Part shown: positions 9,055 through 16,907 of the stretch, piece after piece
How the letters are laid out: the number at the start of each line of letters is the position of its first letter
Numbering within the stretch: the stretch's first letter is position 1
Origin: Rhodopseudomonas palustris
GTDB taxonomy: Bacteria; Pseudomonadota; Alphaproteobacteria; Rhizobiales; Xanthobacteraceae
DNA: 64,000 nt
Direction: 5' to 3'
Assembly (NCBI RefSeq): GCF_003031265.1
Contig: NZ_CP019966.1
Location: 3,224,001-3,288,000 of the forward strand
Notes under the pieces: model-generated
Databases searched by the model: none
Told to the model about the DNA's origin: nothing
The model's input: the letters and a program-made list of their open reading frames with translations, nothing else
Translations under genes and position numbers: made by a program

Positions 9055-9593
9055 CACTTCTTCATCCCGTGGCCGCTGTGATCCATCGTGCCATGGTCCA
9101 TCTTCATCATGCTGCCGCCGGCATCGCCCGGCGCCTTGGCGCCGACGCCTTCGACATCGAGCGTCACCTGAACCTTGCCGGCCTTTTCGAACTGCAGCGT
9201 CATCGGCACCTTGTCGCCCTGCTTCAGCGGGCCTTTCAGATCCATCAGCATGATGTGGTAGCTGCCGGGCATCAGCGTCACGGTCTTGCCGGGCTCGATT
9301 GGCAGACCCTTGTCGAGCGGGCGCATCTTCATCACGCCGTTGTCCATCGACATCTCGTGGATCTCGACCTTGCCGGCGATGTCGGCGGTGCCGGACACCA
9401 GGCGGTCGGCGCTGCTGCCCTTGTTCTCGATGGTGAGGAAGCCGCCGGCAACCTTGGCACCGCCCGGGGTGGCGCGGCTCCACGACTGGCTGATCACCAG
9501 ATCGCCGGCCTTGACCTCGGCGGCCTGGACGGCGGCGGTCGACAGCAAGGTGGCGACGGCGACGGACGCAACGCTGCGGATGAACATCTTCAT
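9054..9593 (-). CDS. PCuAC-type periplasmic copper chaperone
   Basis: 179 residues with a signal peptide (cut near AAVQA). The PCuAC domain shows IHEMSMDNGVMKMRPL and, after about 20 residues, GSYHIMLMDL: the His/Met ligands of the family Cu(I) site. The C-terminal tail is rich in Met and His (MMKMDHGTMDHSGHGM) and could bind extra copper. Related proteins deliver Cu(I) to the CuA centre of cytochrome oxidase or act in copper supply under limitation. First of three translationally overlapping copper genes; DUF2946 lies just upstream. Confidence 0.9.
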   Translation of the reverse strand: MKMFIRSVASVAVATLLSTAAVQAAEVKAGDLVISQSWSRATPGGAKVAGGFLTIENKGSSADRLVSGTADIAGKVEIHEMSMDNGVMKMRPLDKGLPIEPGKTVTLMPGSYHIMLMDLKGPLKQGDKVPMTLQFEKAGKVQVTLDVEGVGAKAPGDAGGSMMKMDHGTMDHSGHGMKK

Positions 9594-9718
9594 GGGTGGG
9601 TCTTTCTGTCAGTTGAGGAAGTCAGAACGAAAGCCACGTCAGGCGCGTTCCCCGCGCTTGCGGGGCGACGCGCCGTCCGGCGATTGTCGAACATTGAAAG
9701 GAGCGGCGGACGCCGCGG

Positions 9719-10135
9719 TCAGGCAGAGGCTGGGACCAGAGCCGGCGGCCCACGCGCCTGGGCGTGAGCGAACGAGCAACGGTCGACCGGCGCCGAATCG
9801 GCAAGGTGCCAGACCACCACTTCGGCAAACCGCGCCACCACGAAATCCTGCGGCGGCAGCGCCGGCATCGGCGCACCGCTGAGGCCGACGGCGCAGATCG
9901 CACAACAGCCCGAGTCGTGCGCCGACGGTATGCCGGCGTGTGAGGCCTGCCCCGGCCTCGCCATCTCGGCGCAAAGCGGCGCGACGCCGACCGGATCGGC
10001 AATCGCGCTGGCAATGAAGCGCACGGCCCCGATCGGCGCCAAAAGCTGCACCAGCAACACCACAGCCACCAACGGAATCAGCCGTCCGAGGCGTCGGCGC
10101 AGCGCAGACAGTCCTTTGGGCGGGTGAATTATCAT
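9719..10135 (-). CDS. DUF2946 family membrane-anchored protein
   Basis: 138 residues beginning MIIHPPKGLSALRRR, a basic head followed by one transmembrane helix (LIPLVAVVLLVQLLAPIG), then an extracytoplasmic part with a spaced Cys and HDSGCCAICA, the feature of DUF2946 proteins. These occur with PCuAC and copper receptor genes, and the Cys/His cluster suggests metal contact; the exact role is unknown. ATG 10135 is preferred to an upstream TTG because it puts the basic head directly before the helix. The ribosome site is weak. It probably leads the copper operon. Confidence 0.75.
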   Translation of the reverse strand: MIIHPPKGLSALRRRLGRLIPLVAVVLLVQLLAPIGAVRFIASAIADPVGVAPLCAEMARPGQASHAGIPSAHDSGCCAICAVGLSGAPMPALPPQDFVVARFAEVVVWHLADSAPVDRCSFAHAQARGPPALVPASA

Positions 10136-10291
10136 GCAGGTCGGTTGCGTTCGGTTGACCAACGCAGCATCGCACAGCTCGGCAACCGCGCCAAACGAAA
10201 CTGCAAACCGCGTGCAGCTGGCGAGTTCTCGTTCATTTCACGTCTTGCCTTAAATTTGAACATTCGTTGCCGTGAATGATGACAAGACGCT

Positions 10292-10475
10292 TAGAATAGG
10301 CTACCAATGTGGCTACAGGCTGAGCCTTGCGGCGAGGTCTGAGTGGTCCAAGTCTCGGGAGGAACCCTGACGTTCACCAACGAACGTCGCCCGGCCAAAC
10401 AATACGAACAACTATTCGGGGAAATTATAGGGTCGACAAGTTTTTTAGCAGGGCGCCGCGCCCTGCTTTTTCTTT
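10292..10475 (+). ncRNA. probable small non-coding RNA with intrinsic terminator
   Basis: A -10-like TAGAAT (10292-10297) begins an apparent transcript that contains a GGGAGGAACCC hairpin-like motif, a perfect stem-loop GACGTTC-accaac-GAACGTC (10369-10388) and ends in a 9-bp GC stem with a T-run (10447-10472). There is no convincing coding frame with a normal start. Length about 170 nt. The exposed GGAGGA suggests an antisense or protein-binding role of the kind seen in rhizobial small RNAs. I considered 6S RNA and the split tmRNA and could not confirm either; the family is unassigned. Confidence 0.5.
10447..10473 (+). terminator. intrinsic terminator of the putative small RNA
   Basis: AGCAGGGCG-ccg-CGCCCTGCT followed by a T-run (TTTTTC): a 9-bp perfect stem with triloop. 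It points to a transcript on the plus strand that ends here. Confidence 0.8.
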
Positions 10476-10722
10476 TTCAGCGCCATTTCGGCACTATTTT
10501 TCATTCGACGAATCGCCAAGCAGCCGACGCTGCTCGCAGGCGAATCCAACCCAGATACATTTGGCAAAAAGAGCCGCTGCGCGTCCGCGACTTGTAGAAT
10601 CGATTGAACGCAGCGAATTCATCGCCGCGAATCGCGCATGCGCCCGTGAGGCCGCTGCGCTCTACGCGCAGCGCCGAACCACAGCATGTCGCCACGACAG
10701 CGCGTGACTCGGCGCGCAGCGG

Positions 10723-11004
10723 CTACAGCGGCAGATTCATCAGCTTGGCGAGACGATCGATGCCGAGCCAGCCGGAACGATACGCGTACAGAGCGACGGC
10801 GAAGATCACCGCCGAGATCAGCGTGGTCCACAGCGCCTTGCGCGCCAGCAGCGTTGCCACTGGGGCGCCGGGATCGGTGCCGGGAGACGGCCCCTCACCT
10901 TCGCTCTCGGCGTGACTGCGCACGCCGAACGGCAGCGTCACGAACAACACGATCCACCATAAGACGAAGTAGATCGCGATCAGCCCGGCGACGGTGGAGG
11001 CCAT
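10723..11004 (-). CDS. DUF1467 family small membrane protein
   Basis: 93 residues with two predicted transmembrane helices (IAIYFVLWWIVLFVTLPFGV at the N terminus and TTLISAVIFAVALYAY near residue 65) joined by an acidic/proline loop containing the conserved PFGVRSH. DUF1467 genes regularly sit between mce and proS in Rhizobiales; function unknown. It begins 3 bases after the mce stop, so it ends the long nuo-birA-rnj-mce transcription unit. Confidence 0.88.
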   Translation of the reverse strand: MASTVAGLIAIYFVLWWIVLFVTLPFGVRSHAESEGEGPSPGTDPGAPVATLLARKALWTTLISAVIFAVALYAYRSGWLGIDRLAKLMNLPL

Positions 11005-11007
11005 CGA

Positions 11008-11418
11008 TCAGGCTTGTTCGATCTCGACCAGCGCGCCGGAGAAATCCTTCGGATGGAAGAACAGCACCGGCTTGCCGTGCGCGCCGATCTTCGGATTGCC
11101 GTCGCCGAGCACCCGCGCGCCTTCCTTGGTCAGGCGGTCACGCGCCTCGATGATGTCCGGCACTTCGTAGCAGACGTGGTGAATGCCGCCGTCCGCGTTG
11201 CGCTCGAGAAACTTGGCGATCGGCGAGGCTTCCCCGAGCGGCTGGATGAACTCGATCTTGGTGTTCGGCAAGGTCACGAACACGGTGATGACGCCGTGCT
11301 CCGGCAGCGGCACCGCTTCCGAGATCGCCGCGTCGAATCCGGCGCCATAGACCTTGGCGGCCTGCACCGCATCCTTCACCGCGATCGCCACGTGGTTGAG
11401 CCGCCCGAGCATGGTCAC
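11008..11418 (-). CDS. mce: methylmalonyl-CoA epimerase
   Basis: Interconverts (R)- and (S)-methylmalonyl-CoA in propionyl-CoA metabolism. About 134 residues of the vicinal-oxygen-chelate fold, with metal ligands visible as LNHVAIAV near the start, IHHVCYEV in the middle and a terminal Glu in LVEIEQA. Length is normal for the family. The start is ATG 11418 (MTML...) or the second Met at 11412. It lies 35 bases after the ribonuclease J gene on the same strand, part of the conserved nuo-birA-rnj-mce-DUF1467 row. Confidence 0.92.
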   Translation of the reverse strand: MTMLGRLNHVAIAVKDAVQAAKVYGAGFDAAISEAVPLPEHGVITVFVTLPNTKIEFIQPLGEASPIAKFLERNADGGIHHVCYEVPDIIEARDRLTKEGARVLGDGNPKIGAHGKPVLFFHPKDFSGALVEIEQA

Positions 11419-11453
11419 CCTCTTTCGTTGTCGTGTTCTTGTTGGTGTTTATC

Positions 11454-13124
11454 TCAAACCGTCAGCACGTGCACCGTGCACAAAGGTTTCTTGCCCCATT
11501 CCGCCTGAACGATCGAGCGGACCGTGCGTCGCACCGATTCCGCCACGGAGTCCGGATCGCGCCGCCTTGCGCGCGGCAGCCCCTCGACGGTGGCAACCAC
11601 GGCATCGAACACGATGTCTTCGAGTGGTTCACCCGCGGTGTTGTTCTCCGGCATGCCGACCAGATCGACCTCGGGATCGTCGGCAAGTTCGCCGGCCTCG
11701 GTCAACGCCAACGCCACGAAGGCACAGCCGGCGAACGCCATCTTGCGGCGCTCGACCACGGCGCGCGAGGTGTCCTGCTCGAGGATTGTACCGTCTTTGT
11801 AGAGCCGGCCCGACGGCAGTTGATCGATCACCGCCGGATCGCCCGGCCCGAGGCGGATCAGGTCGCCGTTGCGACAGGTCATCACCTTCGGCACGCCCAT
11901 CTGCCGCGCCAGCTTGGCGTGTGCGTTCAGATGCAGCGCCTCGCCGTGCACCGGGATCAAGAGCTGCGGCCGCACCCAGGAGATCATCTCGCGCAGTTCG
12001 TCGCGGCGCGGATGGCCCGAGACATGGACGAGGTGATCGCGATCGGTGATCACTTCGATGCCTTGCGTCACCAGCCCGTTGATGATGCTGCCGACCGCCT
12101 TCTCGTTGCCCGGAATGGTGCGCGACGAGAAGATCACGCAGTCGCCCTTGTTGAGGGTGATTTCGGGATGGTCGTCTCTGGCAATTCGCGCCAGCGCGGC
12201 GCGCGGCTCACCCTGGCTGCCGGTGCACAGCGCCAGCACCTTGTCGGGCGGAAAGTGCCCATAATACTCGGGTCCGCGGAAGCTCTGCACGCCATCGAGA
12301 TGACCGGTCTCGCGGGCGACCTGCGCAACGCGGTCCATCGCGCGGCCGACCAAAACGACTTCGCGCCCGGCCGCTTTCGCCGCATCGGCGACGGCACGAA
12401 TACGGCCGACATTGGATGCGAAGGTCGTCACCGCGACGCGGCCCTTCGCCGACTTGATCAGGCCGGCGAGCGAAACTGCAACTTCAGCTTCGGACGGCGA
12501 GCGGCCGTCGCGCACCGCATTGGTGGAATCGCCGATCAGCGCGAGCACGCCTTCGTCGCCGAGCTGGCGCAGCCGCGCTTCGTCGGTCGGCGGGCCGACG
12601 ACGGGGGTCGGATCGATCTTCCAGTCGCCGGTGTGCAGCACGGTGCCGACCGAGGTGCGGATCGCCAGCGCGTGGCTTTCCGGAATCGAATGCGCCACCG
12701 GTATGAACTCGACGCTGAACGGGCCGAGATCGATGGTGCCGCCCGACGGCACTTCGGTGATCGGAATCTTCAGCGTGGTGCGTTCGGCCGCCAGCTTGGC
12801 GGCGAACAGCGAGGCGCTGAATTTGGTGGCGTAGATCGGGCAGCCGAGCTTCGGCCACAGATCGATGATCGCGCCGAAATGATCCTCGTGCGCATGGGTC
12901 AGCACCAGGCCGACCAGGTTCTTCTTCTCTTTTTCCAGGAAGCGGATGTCCGGCATGATCAAATCAATGCCGGGCAGATGCTCCTCGTCGCCGAACGACA
13001 CGCCGAGGTCGACCGCCAGCCAGCTCCGCTGAGCGCGATTGCCGAGGCCGTAGATCGACAGGTTCATGCCGATCTCGCCGACGCCGCCGAGCGGCGCAAA
13101 TGTAAACTCGTCCGGACGCGCCAT
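11454..13124 (-). CDS. rnj: ribonuclease J
   Basis: Metallo-beta-lactamase family endo/5'-exoribonuclease in RNA maturation and decay. 556 residues with the zinc motif THAHEDHFGA near residue 75, further motifs HTGDWKID, GDSTN and SGHPRRDEL, and a beta-CASP domain with TFASNVGR and SQGEPRAAL. The ATG at 13124 shares one base with the birA stop (TGATG); a GTG one codon earlier is also in frame. Tight coupling to birA and to nuoN upstream makes co-transcription likely. Confidence 0.94.
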   Translation of the reverse strand: MARPDEFTFAPLGGVGEIGMNLSIYGLGNRAQRSWLAVDLGVSFGDEEHLPGIDLIMPDIRFLEKEKKNLVGLVLTHAHEDHFGAIIDLWPKLGCPIYATKFSASLFAAKLAAERTTLKIPITEVPSGGTIDLGPFSVEFIPVAHSIPESHALAIRTSVGTVLHTGDWKIDPTPVVGPPTDEARLRQLGDEGVLALIGDSTNAVRDGRSPSEAEVAVSLAGLIKSAKGRVAVTTFASNVGRIRAVADAAKAAGREVVLVGRAMDRVAQVARETGHLDGVQSFRGPEYYGHFPPDKVLALCTGSQGEPRAALARIARDDHPEITLNKGDCVIFSSRTIPGNEKAVGSIINGLVTQGIEVITDRDHLVHVSGHPRRDELREMISWVRPQLLIPVHGEALHLNAHAKLARQMGVPKVMTCRNGDLIRLGPGDPAVIDQLPSGRLYKDGTILEQDTSRAVVERRKMAFAGCAFVALALTEAGELADDPEVDLVGMPENNTAGEPLEDIVFDAVVATVEGLPRARRRDPDSVAESVRRTVRSIVQAEWGKKPLCTVHVLTV

Positions 13125-13930
13125 CACGCCGCTCCCATTGATGCGACGCCTTTGAAATACACGTCACCGGCTGAAACCGGCACCCTTCTTCCGTCGGTGG
13201 TGCGCACGATCAGACAGCCGGTGTCGTCGATGCTGTCGAACACGCCCTCGAGCGCGCTGTCGCCCGACCGGATCGACACCGGTTCGCCGAGACCGGCGGC
13301 GCGCTCCAGCCAGCGCCGGCGAATCTCCGGAAAGCCGCGGCCGTCGTCCCAGATGCTGCGCAGCTCGGTCCAGGCGTCGGATAGCGCCGCGAACAAATCC
13401 TCCGCGCTCACCGAAATGCCAAGGTCGTGCAGCGAGACCGCCGGATACGGCGTATCGGTCGGCGCCGCGATGACGTTGGTGCCGATGCCGACCACCACGG
13501 CAAGGCGATCACCGACATTCTCGGCTTCGAGCAGAATGCCGGCGAGCTTCTTGCCCGACGCCAGCACGTCGTTCGGCCATTTCAGCCGGAAACCAAAATC
13601 GATCCCTGAGCGCGCCCGCGCTTCCAGGCTGACCTGCTGCAGCGCGGCTTCGAGCGCGAGCCCCGCCGCGAAGCCGAGCGTCGCCGCGGTGCCGGGCGGC
13701 ACTCGCATGACTTCGAGAACACTGCTGGCGAGATTGCCGCGCGGCGCGATCCAGGCGCGCTGGCGCCGGCCGCGGCCGGCGGTCTGCTCGGTGGTGACGA
13801 ACCACATCGGGCCCGCCTCGCCTGCTCGCGCGCTGGTCAGCGCCTCGGCGTTGGTCGAGCCCGTGGAATCGAAAGCGGCGAGCCTATAGCCCGCCGCTGC
13901 CGCCTTTGATCCGAGATGCAGCGCTGTCAT
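13124..13930 (-). CDS. birA: biotin--[acetyl-CoA-carboxylase] ligase
   Basis: Activates biotin as biotinyl-AMP and attaches it to carboxylase BCCP domains. 268 residues: FDSTGSTNAEA, the nucleotide loop GRGRRQRAW, KWPNDVLASGKKLAGIL and GIGTNV are all conserved, with the small C-terminal domain after residue 220. There is no N-terminal helix-turn-helix, so unlike E. coli BirA it cannot repress biotin genes. ATG 13930 abuts the nuoN TAA with no gap. The biotin synthesis genes of this window are over 40 kb away. Confidence 0.93.
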   Translation of the reverse strand: MTALHLGSKAAAAGYRLAAFDSTGSTNAEALTSARAGEAGPMWFVTTEQTAGRGRRQRAWIAPRGNLASSVLEVMRVPPGTAATLGFAAGLALEAALQQVSLEARARSGIDFGFRLKWPNDVLASGKKLAGILLEAENVGDRLAVVVGIGTNVIAAPTDTPYPAVSLHDLGISVSAEDLFAALSDAWTELRSIWDDGRGFPEIRRRWLERAAGLGEPVSIRSGDSALEGVFDSIDDTGCLIVRTTDGRRVPVSAGDVYFKGVASMGAA

Positions 13931-15370
13931 TTAGAACAGCGACTTGGCTGCCGCTGTTGCTGCGTTCACCAGCGGTGCCGGGTAGACGAAGAACAGCATA
14001 TTGAACAGGCCGGCGACCATCAGGACGCCGCGCAGCTCCGGCCGCACCGGATCGACGCCCGGCGCCGGCTCGTCGAAGTACATCACCTTGACGATGGCGA
14101 GATAGTAGTAGGCGCCCACCACGCTGGTGACGACGCCGACCACAGCCAGCACGAACATGCCGGCCTTGATCGCGGCCATGAACACATAGAACTTGGCGAA
14201 GAAGCCGGCGAGCGGCGGGATGCCGGCGAACGAGAACAGCAGCATCGCAAAGAAGAACGCCAGCGGCGGATTGGTCCGCGACAGGCCTGCGAAGTCGCTG
14301 ATGTTCTCGACGTGCATGCCGTTGCGACGCATCGCCAGGATCACCGCGAACGCGCCCAGCGTCATCGCCACATAGATCGAGATGTAGACGATCACACCCT
14401 GCGCGCCTTCGACCGTGCCGGCCGACAGACCGACCAGCGCGAAGCCGATATTGGCGATCGCCGAATACGCCATCAGGCGCTTGATGTTCTTCTGGCCGAT
14501 CGCCGCGAACGAGCCGAGCGCCATCGAGGCGATCGCCACGAAGATCACGATCTGCTGCCACTGCGGCGCGATGCTCGGGAACGCCGTCAGCGTGACCCGG
14601 GTGAAGATCGCGATGCCCGCCACTTTCGGCGCCGAGGCGAAGAACGCGGTGACCGGGGTCGGCGCGCCTTCATAAACGTCCGGCGTCCACATGTGGAACG
14701 GCACCGCCGAGACCTTGAAGCACAAGCCGGCGAGCAGGAACACGAGGCCGAACACCAGGCCGACATTGCCGTCCTTGGCCGCAGCCGCAATGCCCGAGAA
14801 CTGCACCGTGCCGGTGAAGCCGTAGATCAGCGAGGCGCCGTACAGCAGCATGCCGGACGACAGCGCGCCGAGCACGAAGTACTTCATGCCGGCTTCGTTC
14901 GACTTGGCATCCTGACGGTTGCTGGCCGCGACCACGTAGAGCGCGAGGCTCATCAGTTCGAGGCCGAGATACAGCATGATCAGGTCGCCGGCCGAGATCA
15001 GCAGCAGCATGCCGGCAGACGACAGCAGCACCAGGATAGCGTACTCGAACATCCGCCGCGTCGGATGAGTCAGCACTTCGAGCGACAGGATCAACGTCAC
15101 GGCCGAGCCGATCAGCGCCAGCACCTTCAGGAAGCGGGCGAAATCGTCGACGATGAAGCTGCCGCCGAAGGTGACCAGCTTGCCGGCCGGCAGCGCGAAC
15201 AGCTCCAGAGCGCCGGTGGCGACCAGCAGCAGGATCGCCAGCACCGTGACGGTGCCGGTGGCCTTCGGCCCGCGATACGCGCCGAGCATCAGGAGCAGCA
15301 TCGCCCCCACCACCAGAACCAGTTCCGGCAGGATCGGAAGCAGCGGGTAACCGGCTGTTTCAAAGTTCAT
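13931..15370 (-). CDS. nuoN: NADH-quinone oxidoreductase subunit N
   Basis: Antiporter-like proton-pumping subunit of the complex I membrane arm, 479 residues with about 14 transmembrane helices. The conserved core shows LGLELMSLALYV (charged Glu in TM5), LCFKVSAVPFHMWTPDVYEGAP (Lys and the broken-helix Pro region) and NIKRLMAYSAIANIGF (Lys). It starts 19 bases after nuoM and its stop touches the birA start. Confidence 0.96.
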   Translation of the reverse strand: MNFETAGYPLLPILPELVLVVGAMLLLMLGAYRGPKATGTVTVLAILLLVATGALELFALPAGKLVTFGGSFIVDDFARFLKVLALIGSAVTLILSLEVLTHPTRRMFEYAILVLLSSAGMLLLISAGDLIMLYLGLELMSLALYVVAASNRQDAKSNEAGMKYFVLGALSSGMLLYGASLIYGFTGTVQFSGIAAAAKDGNVGLVFGLVFLLAGLCFKVSAVPFHMWTPDVYEGAPTPVTAFFASAPKVAGIAIFTRVTLTAFPSIAPQWQQIVIFVAIASMALGSFAAIGQKNIKRLMAYSAIANIGFALVGLSAGTVEGAQGVIVYISIYVAMTLGAFAVILAMRRNGMHVENISDFAGLSRTNPPLAFFFAMLLFSFAGIPPLAGFFAKFYVFMAAIKAGMFVLAVVGVVTSVVGAYYYLAIVKVMYFDEPAPGVDPVRPELRGVLMVAGLFNMLFFVYPAPLVNAATAAAKSLF

Positions 15371-15389
15371 CTGGATCAGTCCTTGCCGG

Positions 15390-16907
15390 TCACGGCAGCG
15401 CCGCTGCCTTCACGGCAGTCACGGCGGCGGCGTAGTTGTTGACGAGTTGCTGAACGGAGGCGGCCGACATGTCGAGCACCGGCTTCGGATAGAAGCCGAA
15501 CAGGATCGTCAGAACCACCAGCGGTGCCATCATCAGACCTTCGCGCCAGGTCAGATCCTTGATGCTGGCGAGCGCCGGCTTAGTCATCGCCCCGAACACC
15601 ACCTTGCGATACAGCCACAGCGCGTAGCCGGCCGACAGGATCACGCCGGTGGTCGCCAGCGTCGCGGTCGGGATGTTGACGCGGAAGGTGCCGAGCAGCG
15701 TCAGGAATTCACCGATGAAGCCGGAGGTGCCGGGCAGACCGACATTGGCCATGGTGAACACCATGAACACCAGCGCGTACAGCGGCATCCGGTTGACCAG
15801 GCCGCCATAGGCGGCGATCTCGCGGGTGTGCATCCGGTCGTAGACGACGCCGACGCAGAGGAACAGCGCGCCCGACACGATGCCGTGGCTGATCATCTGG
15901 AACACCGCGCCGGCAACGCCCTGGGTGGTGCCGGAGAAGATGCCCATGGTGACGAAGCCCATATGCGCCACGGAGGAGTACGCAATCAGCTTCTTGATGT
16001 CCTCCTGCATCAGCGCGACCAGCGAGGTGTAGATGATCGCGATCACCGACAGGGTGTAGATCAACGGCGCGAAATACACCGAGGCGTCGGGGAACATCGG
16101 CAGCGAGAACCGCAGGAAGCCGTAGCCGCCCATCTTCAGAAGGATCGCGGCCAGCACGACCGAACCTGCTGTCGGAGCTTCGACGTGGGCGTCCGGCAGC
16201 CAGGTGTGCACCGGCCACATCGGCATCTTCACCGCGAACGAAGCAAAGAATGCCAGCCACGCCCAAGTCTGCAGACCGCTCGGGACCGAGGTACGCATCA
16301 GGGTCGGAATGTCGGTGGTGCCGGCGTTCCAGTACAGCGCCATGATCGCCAGCAGCATCAGGACCGAGCCGAGCAGCGTGTACAGGAAGAACTTGAACGA
16401 CGCGTACACCCGGCGCGGACCGCCCCAGATGCCGATGATCAGGAACATCGGGATCAGGCCGCCTTCGAAGAACAGATAGAACAGCACCAGATCCAGCGCC
16501 GAGAAGGTGCCGATCATCAGCGTTTCGAGGATCAGGAACGCGATCATGTATTCGCGCACCCGCACCGTCACCGAGCGCCAGCTCGCGATGATGCAGAACG
16601 GCATGATCGCGGTGGTCAGGATCACCAGCGGCAGCGAAATGCCGTCGAGACCCATGTGATAGGTGATGGTGTTGCCGAGCCAGGGCGCCTTTTCGACGAA
16701 CTGGAAGCCAGGGTTGGCGGGATCGAAGTGCCACACCAGCAGCAGCGACACCGCGAAGGTGATCAGCGTGGTCCACAGCGAGATCCAGCGGGCGTTACGC
16801 CGCGCCGCCTCGTCCTCGCCGCGGGCGAGATAGACCAGTGCCGCACCGAGCACCGGCAGGAACGTAACGACCGACAGCACCGGCCAGGTCATGATCGAAG
16901 CCGACAT
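15390..16907 (-). CDS. nuoM: NADH-quinone oxidoreductase subunit M
   Basis: Second antiporter-like subunit of the proton-pumping arm, 505 residues. Diagnostic segments are [20 protein letters not shown] (TM5 Glu), [20 protein letters not shown] (TM7 Lys) and [17 protein letters not shown] (TM8 Lys), all intact. ATG 16907 follows the nuoL TAA with no intervening base, so translation is probably coupled. Confidence 0.96.
   Translation of the reverse strand: MSASIMTWPVLSVVTFLPVLGAALVYLARGEDEAARRNARWISLWTTLITFAVSLLLVWHFDPANPGFQFVEKAPWLGNTITYHMGLDGISLPLVILTTAIMPFCIIASWRSVTVRVREYMIAFLILETLMIGTFSALDLVLFYLFFEGGLIPMFLIIGIWGGPRRVYASFKFFLYTLLGSVLMLLAIMALYWNAGTTDIPTLMRTSVPSGLQTWAWLAFFASFAVKMPMWPVHTWLPDAHVEAPTAGSVVLAAILLKMGGYGFLRFSLPMFPDASVYFAPLIYTLSVIAIIYTSLVALMQEDIKKLIAYSSVAHMGFVTMGIFSGTTQGVAGAVFQMISHGIVSGALFLCVGVVYDRMHTREIAAYGGLVNRMPLYALVFMVFTMANVGLPGTSGFIGEFLTLLGTFRVNIPTATLATTGVILSAGYALWLYRKVVFGAMTKPALASIKDLTWREGLMMAPLVVLTILFGFYPKPVLDMSAASVQQLVNNYAAAVTAVKAAALP

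Noticed and set aside
10292..10475. 6S RNA or tmRNA at this locus
   Set aside because: No 6S closing stem and no tag-coding segment or tRNA-like ends of the split alphaproteobacterial tmRNA could be recognised, so the RNA is left unnamed.
10343..10597. 84-codon frame starting at GTG within the putative RNA
   Set aside because: It runs through the terminator stem into Arg/Ala-rich sequence, has no good ribosome site and no domain; probably not coding.
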